DNA of 64,000 nucleotides from Aeromicrobium stalagmiti (lineage in GTDB: Bacteria; Actinomycetota; Actinomycetes; Propionibacteriales; Nocardioidaceae), in NCBI RefSeq assembly GCF_013283745.1, contig NZ_JABSTZ010000001.1, positions 1 to 64,000 of the forward strand. Reading direction: 5' to 3'. Shown here in pieces: positions 1 through 8,443 of this stretch (within the stretch, counting starts at the first letter, position 1; each line of letters begins with the position of its first letter). The notes under the pieces were generated by a model, which did no database searches, was not told where the DNA came from, and was given only the letters and a program-made list of their open reading frames with translations. A program made the translations under genes and the position numbers.

Positions 1-1
1 C

Positions 2-808
2 GTGGGACATGAAGGCCTCCTGGTCGTGAAGCGGTTCCTAGATAGCTCCACTCCACAACAGGAGGCCTTCACCCGTCAGATCGACTCGCCCCGCAAAACG
101 GGACAACCTCCCTGGACATCACATCTAGCCGTGCTCTCCGGAATCTTGGACGAGTCAGTCAGGGACAGGCGCATTCTCTCCAGCCCTGCCAAGGCTGTGA
201 AGACCCCCCGCAAGGTCAAGAAGCCGCACACGTACCTCACACACGCTCAAGTGCACGCGCTGGCGCGGGAGGCCGGGTCCAAGGCTGCCGTCGTGCTGGT
301 GATGGCCTACTGCGGCCTCAGATGGGGAGAGATGGCGGCCCTGCGGGTCATGGACGTCGACATGACGCGCAGGCGTCTCAGCGTCGAGCAGAACGCCGTA
401 GAGGTCGGGCACAAGTTCGTCGTTGGAACGCCCAAGAGCCACGAGCGTAGGACTGTCCCATTTCCCGAGCTGCTCGAGGCAGCGTTGAAGGCAGCATGCA
501 AGGACAAGTTGCCTGCGGCACTCGTCTTCCCAGCCCCAGACGGCGACTTCATGCACAACAACACCCGGGGGTGGTTCGCCGGAGCCGTGAAGCGATCCGG
601 TGTCCCGCGGCTCACACCACACGACCTACGACACACGGCTGCCTCACTGGCAATCTCGGCAGGAGCAAACGTGAAGGCCGTCCAGCGAATGCTCGGACAC
701 GCCTCCGCCGCCATGACTCTGGATACTTACGCGGACCTGTTCGATGACGATCTCGATGCTGTAGCGACAGCCCTGCATCGCGCTGCGGCACCATACATCG
801 TGTCCTGA
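2..808 (+). CDS. Tyrosine recombinase/integrase, 5'-truncated by the window edge
   Basis: This is the C-terminal part of a phage-type integrase that cuts and rejoins DNA at attachment sites. The visible 268 residues hold the complete catalytic domain. Counting from the first in-frame GTG at position 2, R107 is in GLRWGE, K145 in the beta-hairpin GTPKSHERR, H207/R210 in HDLRHT, H233 in LGHAS and the nucleophile Y243 in LDTYADLF. The reading frame is still open at base 2, so the true start and most of the DNA-binding domain lie to the left. It points at a tRNA 104 bp downstream, the usual arrangement when the tRNA is the attachment site. Local base composition is visibly less GC-rich than the rest of the window, consistent with a transferred element. 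Confidence 0.93.
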   Translation: MGHEGLLVVKRFLDSSTPQQEAFTRQIDSPRKTGQPPWTSHLAVLSGILDESVRDRRILSSPAKAVKTPRKVKKPHTYLTHAQVHALAREAGSKAAVVLVMAYCGLRWGEMAALRVMDVDMTRRRLSVEQNAVEVGHKFVVGTPKSHERRTVPFPELLEAALKAACKDKLPAALVFPAPDGDFMHNNTRGWFAGAVKRSGVPRLTPHDLRHTAASLAISAGANVKAVQRMLGHASAAMTLDTYADLFDDDLDAVATALHRAAAPYIVS

Positions 809-911
809 TCACGACAAATTGTGCTCAATTAGTGCTCACAGCGCATATCCGGGGGTGCAGAGAAAGTCATCTCTGCCTGCGATATGAGCAAATTTTCGCG
901 TCCTTACTAAG
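809..911. other. Element end between integrase and tRNA (probable attachment-site flank)
   Basis: This 103-bp stretch has no gene. It is AT-richer than the chromosome to the right and carries the word AGTGCTC or GTGCTC three times (near 820, 832 and 911), the last abutting the tRNA 3' end. It is the expected place for integrase arm or core sites. The core repeat cannot be delimited because the other end of the element is outside the window. Confidence 0.45.
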
Positions 912-985
912 TGCTCCCGGTGGGGGTCGAACCCACACTGTGACGGGTTTAAGCCATCTGCCTCTGCCAGTTGGGCTACGGGAGC
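912..985 (-). tRNA. tRNA with anticodon UAA (Leu, TTA codon) but class-I shape; probable attB
   Basis: A full cloverleaf can be drawn: acceptor 979-985 with 913-919 (GCTCCCG/CGGGAGC), a 3-bp D stem, anticodon stem GATGG/CCGTC around loop CTTAAAC, T stem GTGGG/CCCAC with loop TTCGACC, and discriminator A at 912. The anticodon read from the loop is TAA (bases 949-951). The variable loop is only 5 nt, whereas leucine tRNAs normally have a long class-II variable arm, so the amino-acid identity is uncertain. No CCA is encoded. The adjacent integrase points at its 3' end. Confidence 0.8.
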
Positions 986-991
986 GCGGGT

Positions 992-1900
992 TCAGCCTAG
1001 GACAACGTCGTCCGGGCCGAGGCCATCGAGCAGCCGGGCGACCTGGCGCCGCACGACGCGCTCGATCCGCGGCTGCATCGCCGACGACATGCCGCCGACG
1101 TGCGGCGAGACCAGCACGCCCGGCGTCGACCAGAGCGGGTGCTCCGGCGGCAGCGGCTCGGGGGCGGTGACGTCGGTCGCGAACCTGATCCGACCGGCCT
1201 CGCGGACGACGGCGTCGCCGTCGACCACGGGACCACGGGAGACGTTCACGACCACCGCACCGTCGGGCAGGGCCGCGAGGAAGGCGTCGTCGACGAGGCG
1301 GGTCGTGTCGTCGGTCAGCGGCACGGCCAGCACGACGACGTCGACCGTCGGCAGCAGGGACGGCAGCTCGTCCACCCCGTGCACGACGCCCCGGTCGTCC
1401 TCGCGACGGCGCGACGCCACGCGGACGAGCTCGGCGCCGAAACCGTCGAGGCGCTTGACGAGCTCACCCCCGATGCCGCCCTGCCCGAGCAGCAGGATGC
1501 GCCGGTCGATGAGGCTCGCGGTGAATCGCCGGTTCCACTGACCGGCCTCCCGCGCATACCGGTCGACCTCGCGCTGCGACGCGAGCAGGAGCGCGACGGC
1601 GAGCTCGGCCGTCGACTCCTCGTGCACACCGACCGCATTGCAGTAGGTGATGCCGGCGGGCAGCGTCTCGGCGACGCCGTCGAAGCCCAGCGCCTGCGAC
1701 TGGATGACGCCGAGCCGTGCCGGGTCGAGAGCATCCAGGCCCGCGGCGGCGACCGTGTAGGGCCGGACGGCGAGGTCGACGTGCCGCTCCGGCTGGGGCG
1801 ACGAGAAGTCCCACACCGTGAGGTCGACGTCGGTGAGGTCGGCGAGGCGGTCGACCCAGTCGACGTCGGGGACGGTCACGTGGAGCGTACGAGGTGCCAT
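992..1900 (-). CDS. D-2-hydroxyacid dehydrogenase family protein
   Basis: This 302-residue NAD-dependent oxidoreductase belongs to the D-isomer 2-hydroxyacid dehydrogenase family and would interconvert a 2-hydroxy acid and its 2-oxo acid. Visible features are the Rossmann motif G139-Q-G141-G-I-G144, the catalytic Arg in NVSRG (R222), the Glu near E248 and the catalytic His in SPHVGG (H267). Length is usual for the family. I chose the ATG at 1900 (MAPRTLHV). An in-frame ATG at 1912 is an alternative, and the GGAGG that precedes 1900 is only 1 nt away, so neither start has an ideal ribosome site. It is divergent from the nucleoside phosphorylase gene. Substrate cannot be told from sequence. Confidence 0.88.
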   Translation of the reverse strand: MAPRTLHVTVPDVDWVDRLADLTDVDLTVWDFSSPQPERHVDLAVRPYTVAAAGLDALDPARLGVIQSQALGFDGVAETLPAGITYCNAVGVHEESTAELAVALLLASQREVDRYAREAGQWNRRFTASLIDRRILLLGQGGIGGELVKRLDGFGAELVRVASRRREDDRGVVHGVDELPSLLPTVDVVVLAVPLTDDTTRLVDDAFLAALPDGAVVVNVSRGPVVDGDAVVREAGRIRFATDVTAPEPLPPEHPLWSTPGVLVSPHVGGMSSAMQPRIERVVRRQVARLLDGLGPDDVVLG

Positions 1901-2051
1901 GCCTCCGATCATGCCGTGTGGCGACCACCACGCCGAAGCCGGCTGACAGCCCACGACGCCGTCCGTAGGGTGGAGCCACGACACGGTCCCGGCGGTAATC
2001 TCGCGGCCACCCGGATCCGTTCTTCCGAACTACGAGAAGAACGAAGGTCCC

Positions 2052-2849
2052 ATGTCCGACCCCTCCAGCACCTCCACCAGCCCCGCCGGCGTCGTCGACA
2101 AGTCCGCCGTCGGCACCGGCGTCCGGCAGTACCACGTCGACATCGCCCCGGGCGAGGTCAGCACGGTCGCCCTCCTGCCGGGCGACCCGTTCCGCGTCCC
2201 CCTCATCGGCGAGCTGCTCGACGACGTGCGGGAGATCGCCCACCGGCGCGAGCACCGCACCCTCGTCGGCACCTACAAGGGGCGGCTCATCACGGCGACG
2301 TCGACCGGGATGGGCTGCCCCTCGACCGCGATCGCGGTCGAAGAGCTCGCCCGGGTCGGTGTCACCTCGTTCATCCGGGTCGGGTCGTCGGCCGCGCTGC
2401 AGCCGCACGTCTCACCGGGCGACCTCCTCGTCTCCGAGGGATCGCTGCGGATGGACGGCACCACGGCGGCCTACGTCCCCCCGGGCTATCCCGCGGTGCC
2501 CGACCTCGACATCACCGTGCGCCTCGCCGCGGAGGCCGACCGGCTCGCCGCCGAGGCTGGCGTCGGGTCCTTCCGCGGCATCAACGCCACGAGCGACGCC
2601 TTCTACGCCGAGACGCCCGAGCTCATCGGCGACCTCAACCGGCTCGGCATCCTCAACCTGGAGATGGAGAGCTCGGCGATGTACGTCGTCGCCCGGCAGC
2701 GGGGTCTGCGGGCCGCCATGATCTGCGCCTGCTCCAGCAACCTGGTCGCGGGCGAGAGCGTCTATGCCGAGGCCAACGCACGCCTCAAGGACGGCTGGCG
2801 GCTCAGCATCCTCGCGGCCCTGGAGACCGCGGTGGCCCTCGAGCTGTAG
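2052..2849 (+). CDS. Nucleoside phosphorylase, uridine-phosphorylase-like
   Basis: This 265-residue protein of the PNP/UDP phosphorylase family would split a nucleoside with phosphate into base and (deoxy)ribose 1-phosphate. Family marks are the phosphate-site GDPFR near residue 44, STGMGCPSTAIAVEEL near 85-100, RVGSSAAL and the substrate-site EMESSAMYVVA near 200. The spacing and the MESSAMY motif are closest to bacterial uridine phosphorylase, but purine substrates cannot be excluded. A GAAGG ribosome site lies 4-5 nt before the ATG. A possible -10 (TAATCT, about 1995) would give a short leader. It is followed after 12 bp by the GntR palindrome. Confidence 0.8.
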   Translation: MSDPSSTSTSPAGVVDKSAVGTGVRQYHVDIAPGEVSTVALLPGDPFRVPLIGELLDDVREIAHRREHRTLVGTYKGRLITATSTGMGCPSTAIAVEELARVGVTSFIRVGSSAALQPHVSPGDLLVSEGSLRMDGTTAAYVPPGYPAVPDLDITVRLAAEADRLAAEAGVGSFRGINATSDAFYAETPELIGDLNRLGILNLEMESSAMYVVARQRGLRAAMICACSSNLVAGESVYAEANARLKDGWRLSILAALETAVALEL

Positions 2850-2860
2850 CCGGCAGACTC

Positions 2861-2903
2861 GTCATGATTGTCTGACAATCTGGTATTGTCAGACAATCAT
2901 GAC
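2861..2903. promoter_or_regulatory. Nested palindromic operator of the GntR regulator
   Basis: A perfect inverted repeat has 19-bp arms (2861-2879 and 2885-2903) around 5 nt. Each arm itself holds a 13-bp palindrome, ATTGTC-T-GACAAT (2867-2879) and ATTGTC-A-GACAAT (2885-2897). Both fit the TNGTNNNACNA pattern known for GntR/FadR-type regulators. The right arm overlaps the gntR start codon (2899), and TATTGT at 2884-2889 could be the -10. Autoregulation by two cooperative dimers is inferred. Confidence 0.8.
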
Positions 2904-3573
2904 GACCGCCGATGCCTCCGTCCGCCCCGACGCGGTCGTGGCAGCCCTGCGCGGCGCCATCTTGTCGCGCGGCCTCGCGCCGGGCAGCGCGGTCACAGAG
3001 GCCCACGTGTCGACGACGTACGCCGTCGCCCGCCCGACCGCCCGCATCGCGATCGACCGCCTCGTGGCCGACGGCCTGCTGACCCGCGAGCCGCACCATG
3101 CAGCTCGGGTGCGCCGCCTCGGCCGCGACGACATCGACGACCTCTTCGTGAGCCGTGCCGCGATCGAGGCCGCCGCCGTCGAGCTGCTGGCCGCCACGTC
3201 GACGATCCCCACCGAGGCGAGCGAGGCCAACCGCGGGCTCAGCGACCTGCCGGCCGACGGGTCGTACGCCGCGCGCGACCTCGCGTTCCACCGGGCGCTC
3301 GTGCACGGCACCACGTCGACCCGGCTCCCCCGTCTCCACGACCTGCTGATGGGCGAGATCGAGCTGGGCATCGCGCAGGTCGAGGCACACGGTTTGCGCT
3401 CGGCCGACGAGGTCGCCGCCGACCACCGGTCGATCCTCGAAGCGATCGCCGCCGGCGACGTCGAGGGCGCCGGTCGCCTCGCCCGCGCGCACGTGCTCGC
3501 CTCCCGCGACCGCCTGGTCGCCCACTACGACACCACCCACGACCCGTCCCACGACGCCGCCCACAGAAGGTGA
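2899..3573 (+). CDS. GntR/FadR-family transcriptional regulator
   Basis: This 224-residue regulator has an N-terminal winged HTH (about residues 10-72, with [31 protein letters not shown] split by the recognition helix) and a C-terminal FCD-type all-helical ligand domain ([35 protein letters not shown]). FCD regulators usually bind small organic acids. The start codon lies inside its own palindromic operator, so the mRNA is probably nearly leaderless and autoregulated. Only 4 bp separate it from the lactate dehydrogenase gene, which it most likely controls, as LldR-type regulators do elsewhere. The exact ligand (L-lactate or another 2-hydroxy acid) is inferred from context. Confidence 0.88.
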   Translation: MTTADASVRPDAVVAALRGAILSRGLAPGSAVTEAHVSTTYAVARPTARIAIDRLVADGLLTREPHHAARVRRLGRDDIDDLFVSRAAIEAAAVELLAATSTIPTEASEANRGLSDLPADGSYAARDLAFHRALVHGTTSTRLPRLHDLLMGEIELGIAQVEAHGLRSADEVAADHRSILEAIAAGDVEGAGRLARAHVLASRDRLVAHYDTTHDPSHDAAHRR

Positions 3574-3577
3574 CCCC

Positions 3578-4822
3578 ATGGTCCAGCGCCAGTTCCCCCG
3601 CCCGCTCGAGGTCTTCGAGCTGCTCAAGTTCAAGAAGCCGGTCTGGAGCCCCAAGCGTCGCCGGCTCGAGGCGGCCCTGACGATCCACGACCTGCGCACG
3701 ATCGCCAAGCGCCGCACCCCCCGTGCCGCATTTGACTACACCGACGGCGCTGCCGAGGGCGAGCTGTCGCTGGCACGGGCCCGTCAGGCGTTCGAGGACG
3801 TCGAGTTCAGCCCCCGCGTGCTGCGCCCGGCCGAGCAGGTCGACACCTCGACCACGATCCTCGGCGGTCCGTCGCGCCTGCCGTTCGCGATCGCGCCGAC
3901 CGGCTTCACCCGCCTGATGCAGACCGAGGGCGAGATCGCCGGCGCCGGCGCGGCCGGCGCCGCGGGCATCCCCTTCACGCTCTCGACCCTGGGCACGATC
4001 TCGATCGAGGACGTCAAGGCCGCCAACCCCCACGGTCGCAACTGGTTCCAGCTCTACGTCATGCGCGACCGCGAGATCTCCTACGAGCTCGCCCGCCGCG
4101 CCGCGGCTGCCGGCTTCGACACGCTGCAGTTCACCGTCGACACCCCCGTCGCCGGCGCGCGCCTGCGCGACAAGCGCAACGGCTTCTCGATCCCGCCGCA
4201 GATCTCGCTGCGCACGATCGTCAACGCCGCCGTCCGCCCGTGGTGGTGGTACGACTTCCTGACGACGCCCAAGCTCGAGTTCGCCTCGCTCAGCTCCACC
4301 GGCGGCACGGTCGGCGAGCTGCTCGACTCCGCGATGGACCCGACGATCTCCTACGCCGACCTCGACGTCATCCGCGAGATCTGGCCCGGCAAGATCGTCA
4401 TCAAGGGCGTGCAGAACGTCGAGGACGCCAAGCAGCTCGCGACGCAGGGCGTCGACGGCATCATCTTGTCCAACCACGGCGGGCGCCAGCTCGACCGCGC
4501 CCCCATCCCGTTCCACCTGCTGCCCGAGGTCAAGCGCGAGGTCGGCGCCGACATCGAGATCGGCGTCGACACCGGCATCATGTCCGGCGCCGACATCGTC
4601 GCCGCGTCAGCGCTGGGCGCCGACTTCTCGATGATCGGCCGCGCCTATCTCTACGGCCTCATGGCCGGTGGTCGCGCCGGCGTCGATCGCACCATCGCGA
4701 TCCTCGAGGACGAGATCGTCCGCACCATGAAGCTGCTCGGCGCCTCGTCGATCGCCGAGCTCGAGCCCGCGCACGTCACGCAGCTCGAGCGCCTCATGCC
4801 GCGCCCCCGCCAGCTCGGCTGA
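3578..4822 (+). CDS. lldD: FMN-dependent L-lactate dehydrogenase (LldD-type alpha-hydroxyacid dehydrogenase)
   Basis: This 414-residue flavoprotein would oxidise L-lactate to pyruvate and pass electrons to the respiratory chain. Visible are [18 protein letters not shown], the FMN-site QLYVMRD, and SNHGGRQLD with the catalytic His/Arg near residue 300, followed by [14 protein letters not shown] and [12 protein letters not shown]. Length matches actinobacterial LldD2. It is co-transcribed with the GntR regulator. Rhamnose breakdown in the neighbouring locus yields lactaldehyde and then L-lactate, so this enzyme could finish that pathway. Regulation by lactate through the GntR protein is inferred. 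Other 2-hydroxy acids such as glycolate are possible substrates. Confidence 0.88.
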   Translation: MVQRQFPRPLEVFELLKFKKPVWSPKRRRLEAALTIHDLRTIAKRRTPRAAFDYTDGAAEGELSLARARQAFEDVEFSPRVLRPAEQVDTSTTILGGPSRLPFAIAPTGFTRLMQTEGEIAGAGAAGAAGIPFTLSTLGTISIEDVKAANPHGRNWFQLYVMRDREISYELARRAAAAGFDTLQFTVDTPVAGARLRDKRNGFSIPPQISLRTIVNAAVRPWWWYDFLTTPKLEFASLSSTGGTVGELLDSAMDPTISYADLDVIREIWPGKIVIKGVQNVEDAKQLATQGVDGIILSNHGGRQLDRAPIPFHLLPEVKREVGADIEIGVDTGIMSGADIVAASALGADFSMIGRAYLYGLMAGGRAGVDRTIAILEDEIVRTMKLLGASSIAELEPAHVTQLERLMPRPRQLG

Positions 4823-4839
4823 CCCGCCGGCGACGCCCG

Positions 4840-4896
4840 AAAGTGTGCGTGTCTGCACCGATCCGTGACCCGGATCGGTGCAGATGCGCACACTTT
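4840..4896. terminator. Long bidirectional hairpin between lldD and rhaB
   Basis: Two 25-nt arms (4840-4864 and 4872-4896) pair completely, with two G-T wobbles, around a 7-nt loop, between convergent genes. There is no U-tract beyond the closing TTT. Just after it the word TTTGCGTTGTGG occurs twice (about 4894 and 4925) with a small GGTGC/GCACC hairpin between. A shared terminator is the simplest reading. Confidence 0.7.
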
Positions 4897-4949
4897 GCGT
4901 TGTGGGTGGTGCAGGATCGCACCATTTGCGTTGTGGTGGGTGGGGGGGG

Positions 4950-6374
4950 TCAGCGGGGGGTGAAGCGGGCGAGGTCGTGCGTCGACGCGATGAGGGCTCG
5001 CATCTCCTCGAGCGTCCCGCCCACCGCAGCCAGGGTGCGCGCCTGCACCAGGACGTTGCCCAGCGCCGTGGCCTCGACGGGCCCGGCCAGCACCGGGCGT
5101 CCACTCCGGTTGGCTGTCGCCTGGCACAGCAGGTGGTTGAGCGATCCGCCGCCGACGACGTGGACCACGCGGACCGACTGCCCCGAGAGCTTCTCGGCCG
5201 CGTCGAGCGCCTCGGCGAACGCCTGGGCGATGCTCTCGACGATCGAGCGCATCAAGGTGGCGCGGTCGGCCGGCGCAGCGACATCGTGCTCGGCGCACCA
5301 CTCGGCGACGCGGGTCGTCATGGGGGTGGACGGCGGAGCGCCCGGCGCCATGAAGCGGGGGTCCTGCACGTCGAACACCGTGACGGGCGAGGTGACGGCG
5401 GCCGCCGCGGCGAGGATGTCGGTCAGGCCGACGGGATCGCCGTCGCGCTCCCACTGCCGCAGGGTCTCGCTGATGAGCCACGTGCCCATGACGTTGGTGA
5501 GGAAGCGGGTGCGTCCGTCGACGCCGCCCTCGTTGGTGAAGTTGGCGGCGCGGGCGTCCTCGGTCATGACCGGGGCGTCGAGCTCGACGCCGACCAGGCC
5601 CCACGTGCCGCACGAGATGTAGGCCGCGTCGTCGGTCAGCATCGGGACGCCGACGACGGCGGACGCGGTGTCGTGCGAGCCGACAGCGGTGACTGCGAGG
5701 CCGGGATGACCGATGCGCTCCCCCACCTCCTGGGTGACGGTGCCGACGGGGTCGCCGGGGGCGACGAGCTCGGTCAGGATGCCCGCAGGCAGGCCGGCGC
5801 GCTCGATGAGGTCGAGGTCCCAGGCACCCGTGCGGGGGTCGAGCAGACCCGTCGTCGAGGCGTTCGTCAGCTCGGTGACCGAGTGGCCCGTCAGCCAGTA
5901 GCCGACGAGGTCGGGGATGAGCAGCATCCGGTCGGCCTCGGCGACCAAGGGGTCGACGGCGAGCTGGTAGATCGTGTTGAACGGCAGGAACTGCAGGCCG
6001 TTGCGGGAGTAGAGCTCTGCGGGCGACACACGGGCGTGGATGCGCTCCACGCCCGCGGTCGTCCGCTCGTCCCGGTAGTGGAACGGCACGCCCAGCATGT
6101 CGTCCGACCGCATGAGGGCGTAGTCGACCGCCCACGAGTCCACCGCCACGCTCCCGAGCCCGTCAGGTGACTGGCTCACGGCTGTCCACAGTCCGTTGAG
6201 AGCGTGGCGGTAGAGCTCGAGGGGGTCCCAGTGAAGTCCGCCCTGGAGGGTGACGACTTCATTGGCAAAGCGCGCGACAGCGCGCAGCTCGAGGTGTCCG
6301 GGCCCCACGTCGCCGACCATGACGCGGCCGCTGGAGGCGCCGAGATCGATGGCGGCGACGGAGACTCTGGACAT
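4950..6374 (-). CDS. rhaB: L-rhamnulokinase
   Basis: This 474-residue FGGY-family sugar kinase phosphorylates L-rhamnulose at O1 with ATP. It has the N-terminal nucleotide-fold segment IDLGASSGRVMVGD (residues 9-22), the rhamnulokinase-typical WDPLELYRHAL and DSWAVDYAL, SHDTASAVVGVP in the middle, and the C-terminal GGGSLNHLLCQATA (from about 408) and EATALGNVLVQA signatures. It is the last gene of the leftward rhaI-rhaD-rhaB operon, 14 bp after the aldolase/dehydrogenase gene. Expression should follow the RhaR operator upstream of rhaI. It ends at a strong hairpin facing lldD. Confidence 0.95.
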   Translation of the reverse strand: MSRVSVAAIDLGASSGRVMVGDVGPGHLELRAVARFANEVVTLQGGLHWDPLELYRHALNGLWTAVSQSPDGLGSVAVDSWAVDYALMRSDDMLGVPFHYRDERTTAGVERIHARVSPAELYSRNGLQFLPFNTIYQLAVDPLVAEADRMLLIPDLVGYWLTGHSVTELTNASTTGLLDPRTGAWDLDLIERAGLPAGILTELVAPGDPVGTVTQEVGERIGHPGLAVTAVGSHDTASAVVGVPMLTDDAAYISCGTWGLVGVELDAPVMTEDARAANFTNEGGVDGRTRFLTNVMGTWLISETLRQWERDGDPVGLTDILAAAAAVTSPVTVFDVQDPRFMAPGAPPSTPMTTRVAEWCAEHDVAAPADRATLMRSIVESIAQAFAEALDAAEKLSGQSVRVVHVVGGGSLNHLLCQATANRSGRPVLAGPVEATALGNVLVQARTLAAVGGTLEEMRALIASTHDLARFTPR

Positions 6375-6388
6375 GTGCTGACCGGCCC

Positions 6389-8428
6389 CTAGCGCAGGAA
6401 CGCGGCTGCGACGCCGGCGTCGACGGGGATGTGCAGGCCCGTCGTCTGGGTCAGGTCGGGGCCGACGAGCGCGTAGACCGCGTTGGCGACGTGGTCCGGC
6501 AGGACCTCGCGCTTGAGCAGCGTGCGCTGGGCGTAGAACGCGCCCAGGTCCTTCTCGTCGACGCCGTAGACCGCGGCGCGGTTGGCGCCCCAGCCGCTGG
6601 AGAAGATGCCCGAGCCCTGCACGACACCGTCGGGGTTGATGCCGTTGACGCGGACGCCGTGCTCACCGAGCTCGGCGGCCAGCAGGCGCACCTGGTGGGC
6701 CTGGTCGGCCTTCGTCGCGGAGTACGCGATGTTGTTGGGCCCGGCGAACACCGAGTTCTTGCTGGAGATGTAGACGATGTCTCCGCCCAGCCCCTGCTCG
6801 ATGAGTGCCTTGGCAGCGGTGCGCGAGACCAGGAACGAGCCCTTGGCCATGACGTTGTGCTGCAGGTCCCAGTCGGCGACGGTCGTGTCGAGCAGCGACT
6901 TGCTGAGCGACAGACCCGCGTTGTTGACGACCAGGTCGAGGCCGCCGAAGGCCAGCAGCGTCGCGTCGACGGCCGCCTTGACGGCGTCCTCGTCACTGAC
7001 GTCGGCCTGCACGCCCACGGCGACGTCGGTGCCACCGATCTCGGCGGCGGCGGCCTGCGCCTTGGCCAGGTCGAGGTCGGCGATCGCGACGACGGCTCCC
7101 TGGGCGGCGAGCTTCTTGGCGATGGCCTTGCCGATGCCGGACGCGGCACCGGTCACGAGCGCGATGCGGGTCGCGAGGGGCTTCGGCGCGGGCATGCGCT
7201 GCAGCTTGGCCTCCTCGAGCGCCCAGTACTCGATGCGGAACTTCTCCGCCTCGTCGATCGGGGCGTACGTCGAGAGGCCCTCGGCACCACGCATGACGTT
7301 GATCGCGTTGACGTAGAACTCGCCGGCGACGCGGGCGGTCTGCTTGTCCTTGCCGAAGCTGAACATGCCGACGCCCGGCACGAGCACGATGAGCGGGTCG
7401 GCGCCGCGGATCGCCGGGCTGTCGGCCACGGCGTTGCGGTCGTAGTAGCCCTGGTAGTCCTCGCGGTAGGAGACGTGCAGCTCGCGCAGCCGGGCGATCG
7501 AGTCCTCGACCGACGCGTCAGCGGGCAGGTCGAGCACGAGCGGCTTGACCTTGGTGCGCAGGAAGTGGTCGGGGCAGCTCGTGCCGAGCGCCGTCAGACG
7601 CGGGTGCTCCGCGGCCTCGAGGAAGTCGAGGACGACGTCGCTGTCGGTGAAGTGACCGACCATCGCCTTGTCCTGCGAGGCGATCGAGCGGATCGTCGGG
7701 ACGAGCGCCGCAGCCTTCGACCGACGCTCCTGCTCGGGCAGCGCGCCGTAGCCGGCGAGCGCGGGGCCGAAGGGCTCCGGACGCGAGTTGGCCTCGATGT
7801 ACGCCGCGGCGGTCTCGATGATCCAGAGCGAGTTCTTCTCGGCCTCGTCGGACGTGTCGCCCCACGCGGTGATGCCGTGACCACCGAGGATGCAGCCGAT
7901 CGTGTCGGGGTTCTTGGCCTTGATCTCGGCGATGTCGAGACCCAGCTGGAAGCCGGGACGACGCCACGGGACCCACACGACCTGTCCGCCGAAGACGGTC
8001 TCGGTCAGCTGCTCGCCGTCGGCGGCGGTCGCGATCGCGATGCCGGAGTCGGGGTGCAGGTGGTCGACGTGCGCGGCGTCGACGAGGCCGTGCATCGCGG
8101 TGTCGATCGACGGCGCGGCACCGCCCTTGCCGTGCAGGCAGTAGTCGAACGCGGCGACCATCTCGTCCTCGCGGTCGAGGCCCGGGTAGACGTCGACGAG
8201 GGCGCGCATGCGGTCGAGGCGGAGCACGGCGAGGCCGGACTCCGTCAGGGTGCCGAGGTCTCCGCCGGAGCCCTTGACCCAGAGCAGCTCGACGTCCTCG
8301 CCGGTGACCGGGTCGGTCTCGGTGCCCTTGGCGGAGGTGTTGCCTCCGGCGTAGTTGGTGTTCTGCGGATCGCTGCCGAGTCGGTTGGACCGGGCGATCA
8401 GCTCTGCTGCGGTGGTGGTGTCAGTCAT
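6389..8428 (-). CDS. rhaD: Bifunctional rhamnulose-1-phosphate aldolase / lactaldehyde dehydrogenase (SDR)
   Basis: This 679-residue fusion has two parts. Residues 1-~400 are a class-II aldolase/adducin domain with metal-binding His segments (HVDHLHPDSG, GGHGITAWG) that split rhamnulose 1-phosphate into DHAP and L-lactaldehyde. Residues 421-679 are a short-chain dehydrogenase with T426-G-A-A-S-G-I-G433, NNAG, S555 and Y569-x-x-x-K573, which would oxidise lactaldehyde to L-lactate. This fused form is known from actinobacterial and rhizobial rhamnose loci. It lies 15 bp after rhaI and 14 bp before rhaB. Coupling the toxic aldehyde directly to a dehydrogenase is the probable advantage. Confidence 0.94.
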   Translation of the reverse strand: MTDTTTAAELIARSNRLGSDPQNTNYAGGNTSAKGTETDPVTGEDVELLWVKGSGGDLGTLTESGLAVLRLDRMRALVDVYPGLDREDEMVAAFDYCLHGKGGAAPSIDTAMHGLVDAAHVDHLHPDSGIAIATAADGEQLTETVFGGQVVWVPWRRPGFQLGLDIAEIKAKNPDTIGCILGGHGITAWGDTSDEAEKNSLWIIETAAAYIEANSRPEPFGPALAGYGALPEQERRSKAAALVPTIRSIASQDKAMVGHFTDSDVVLDFLEAAEHPRLTALGTSCPDHFLRTKVKPLVLDLPADASVEDSIARLRELHVSYREDYQGYYDRNAVADSPAIRGADPLIVLVPGVGMFSFGKDKQTARVAGEFYVNAINVMRGAEGLSTYAPIDEAEKFRIEYWALEEAKLQRMPAPKPLATRIALVTGAASGIGKAIAKKLAAQGAVVAIADLDLAKAQAAAAEIGGTDVAVGVQADVSDEDAVKAAVDATLLAFGGLDLVVNNAGLSLSKSLLDTTVADWDLQHNVMAKGSFLVSRTAAKALIEQGLGGDIVYISSKNSVFAGPNNIAYSATKADQAHQVRLLAAELGEHGVRVNGINPDGVVQGSGIFSSGWGANRAAVYGVDEKDLGAFYAQRTLLKREVLPDHVANAVYALVGPDLTQTTGLHIPVDAGVAAAFLR

Positions 8429-8443
8429 GAGGGGTCCTGTGTC

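Noticed and set aside
1..911. Prophage within the window
   Set aside because: Only an integrase fragment is present. No structural, lysis or replication genes follow; ordinary chromosomal genes begin at 992.
2861..2903. Terminator of the nucleoside phosphorylase gene
   Set aside because: The nested operator-like symmetry, the fit to the GntR consensus and the overlap with the gntR start codon favour a regulatory site. A secondary termination effect remains possible.
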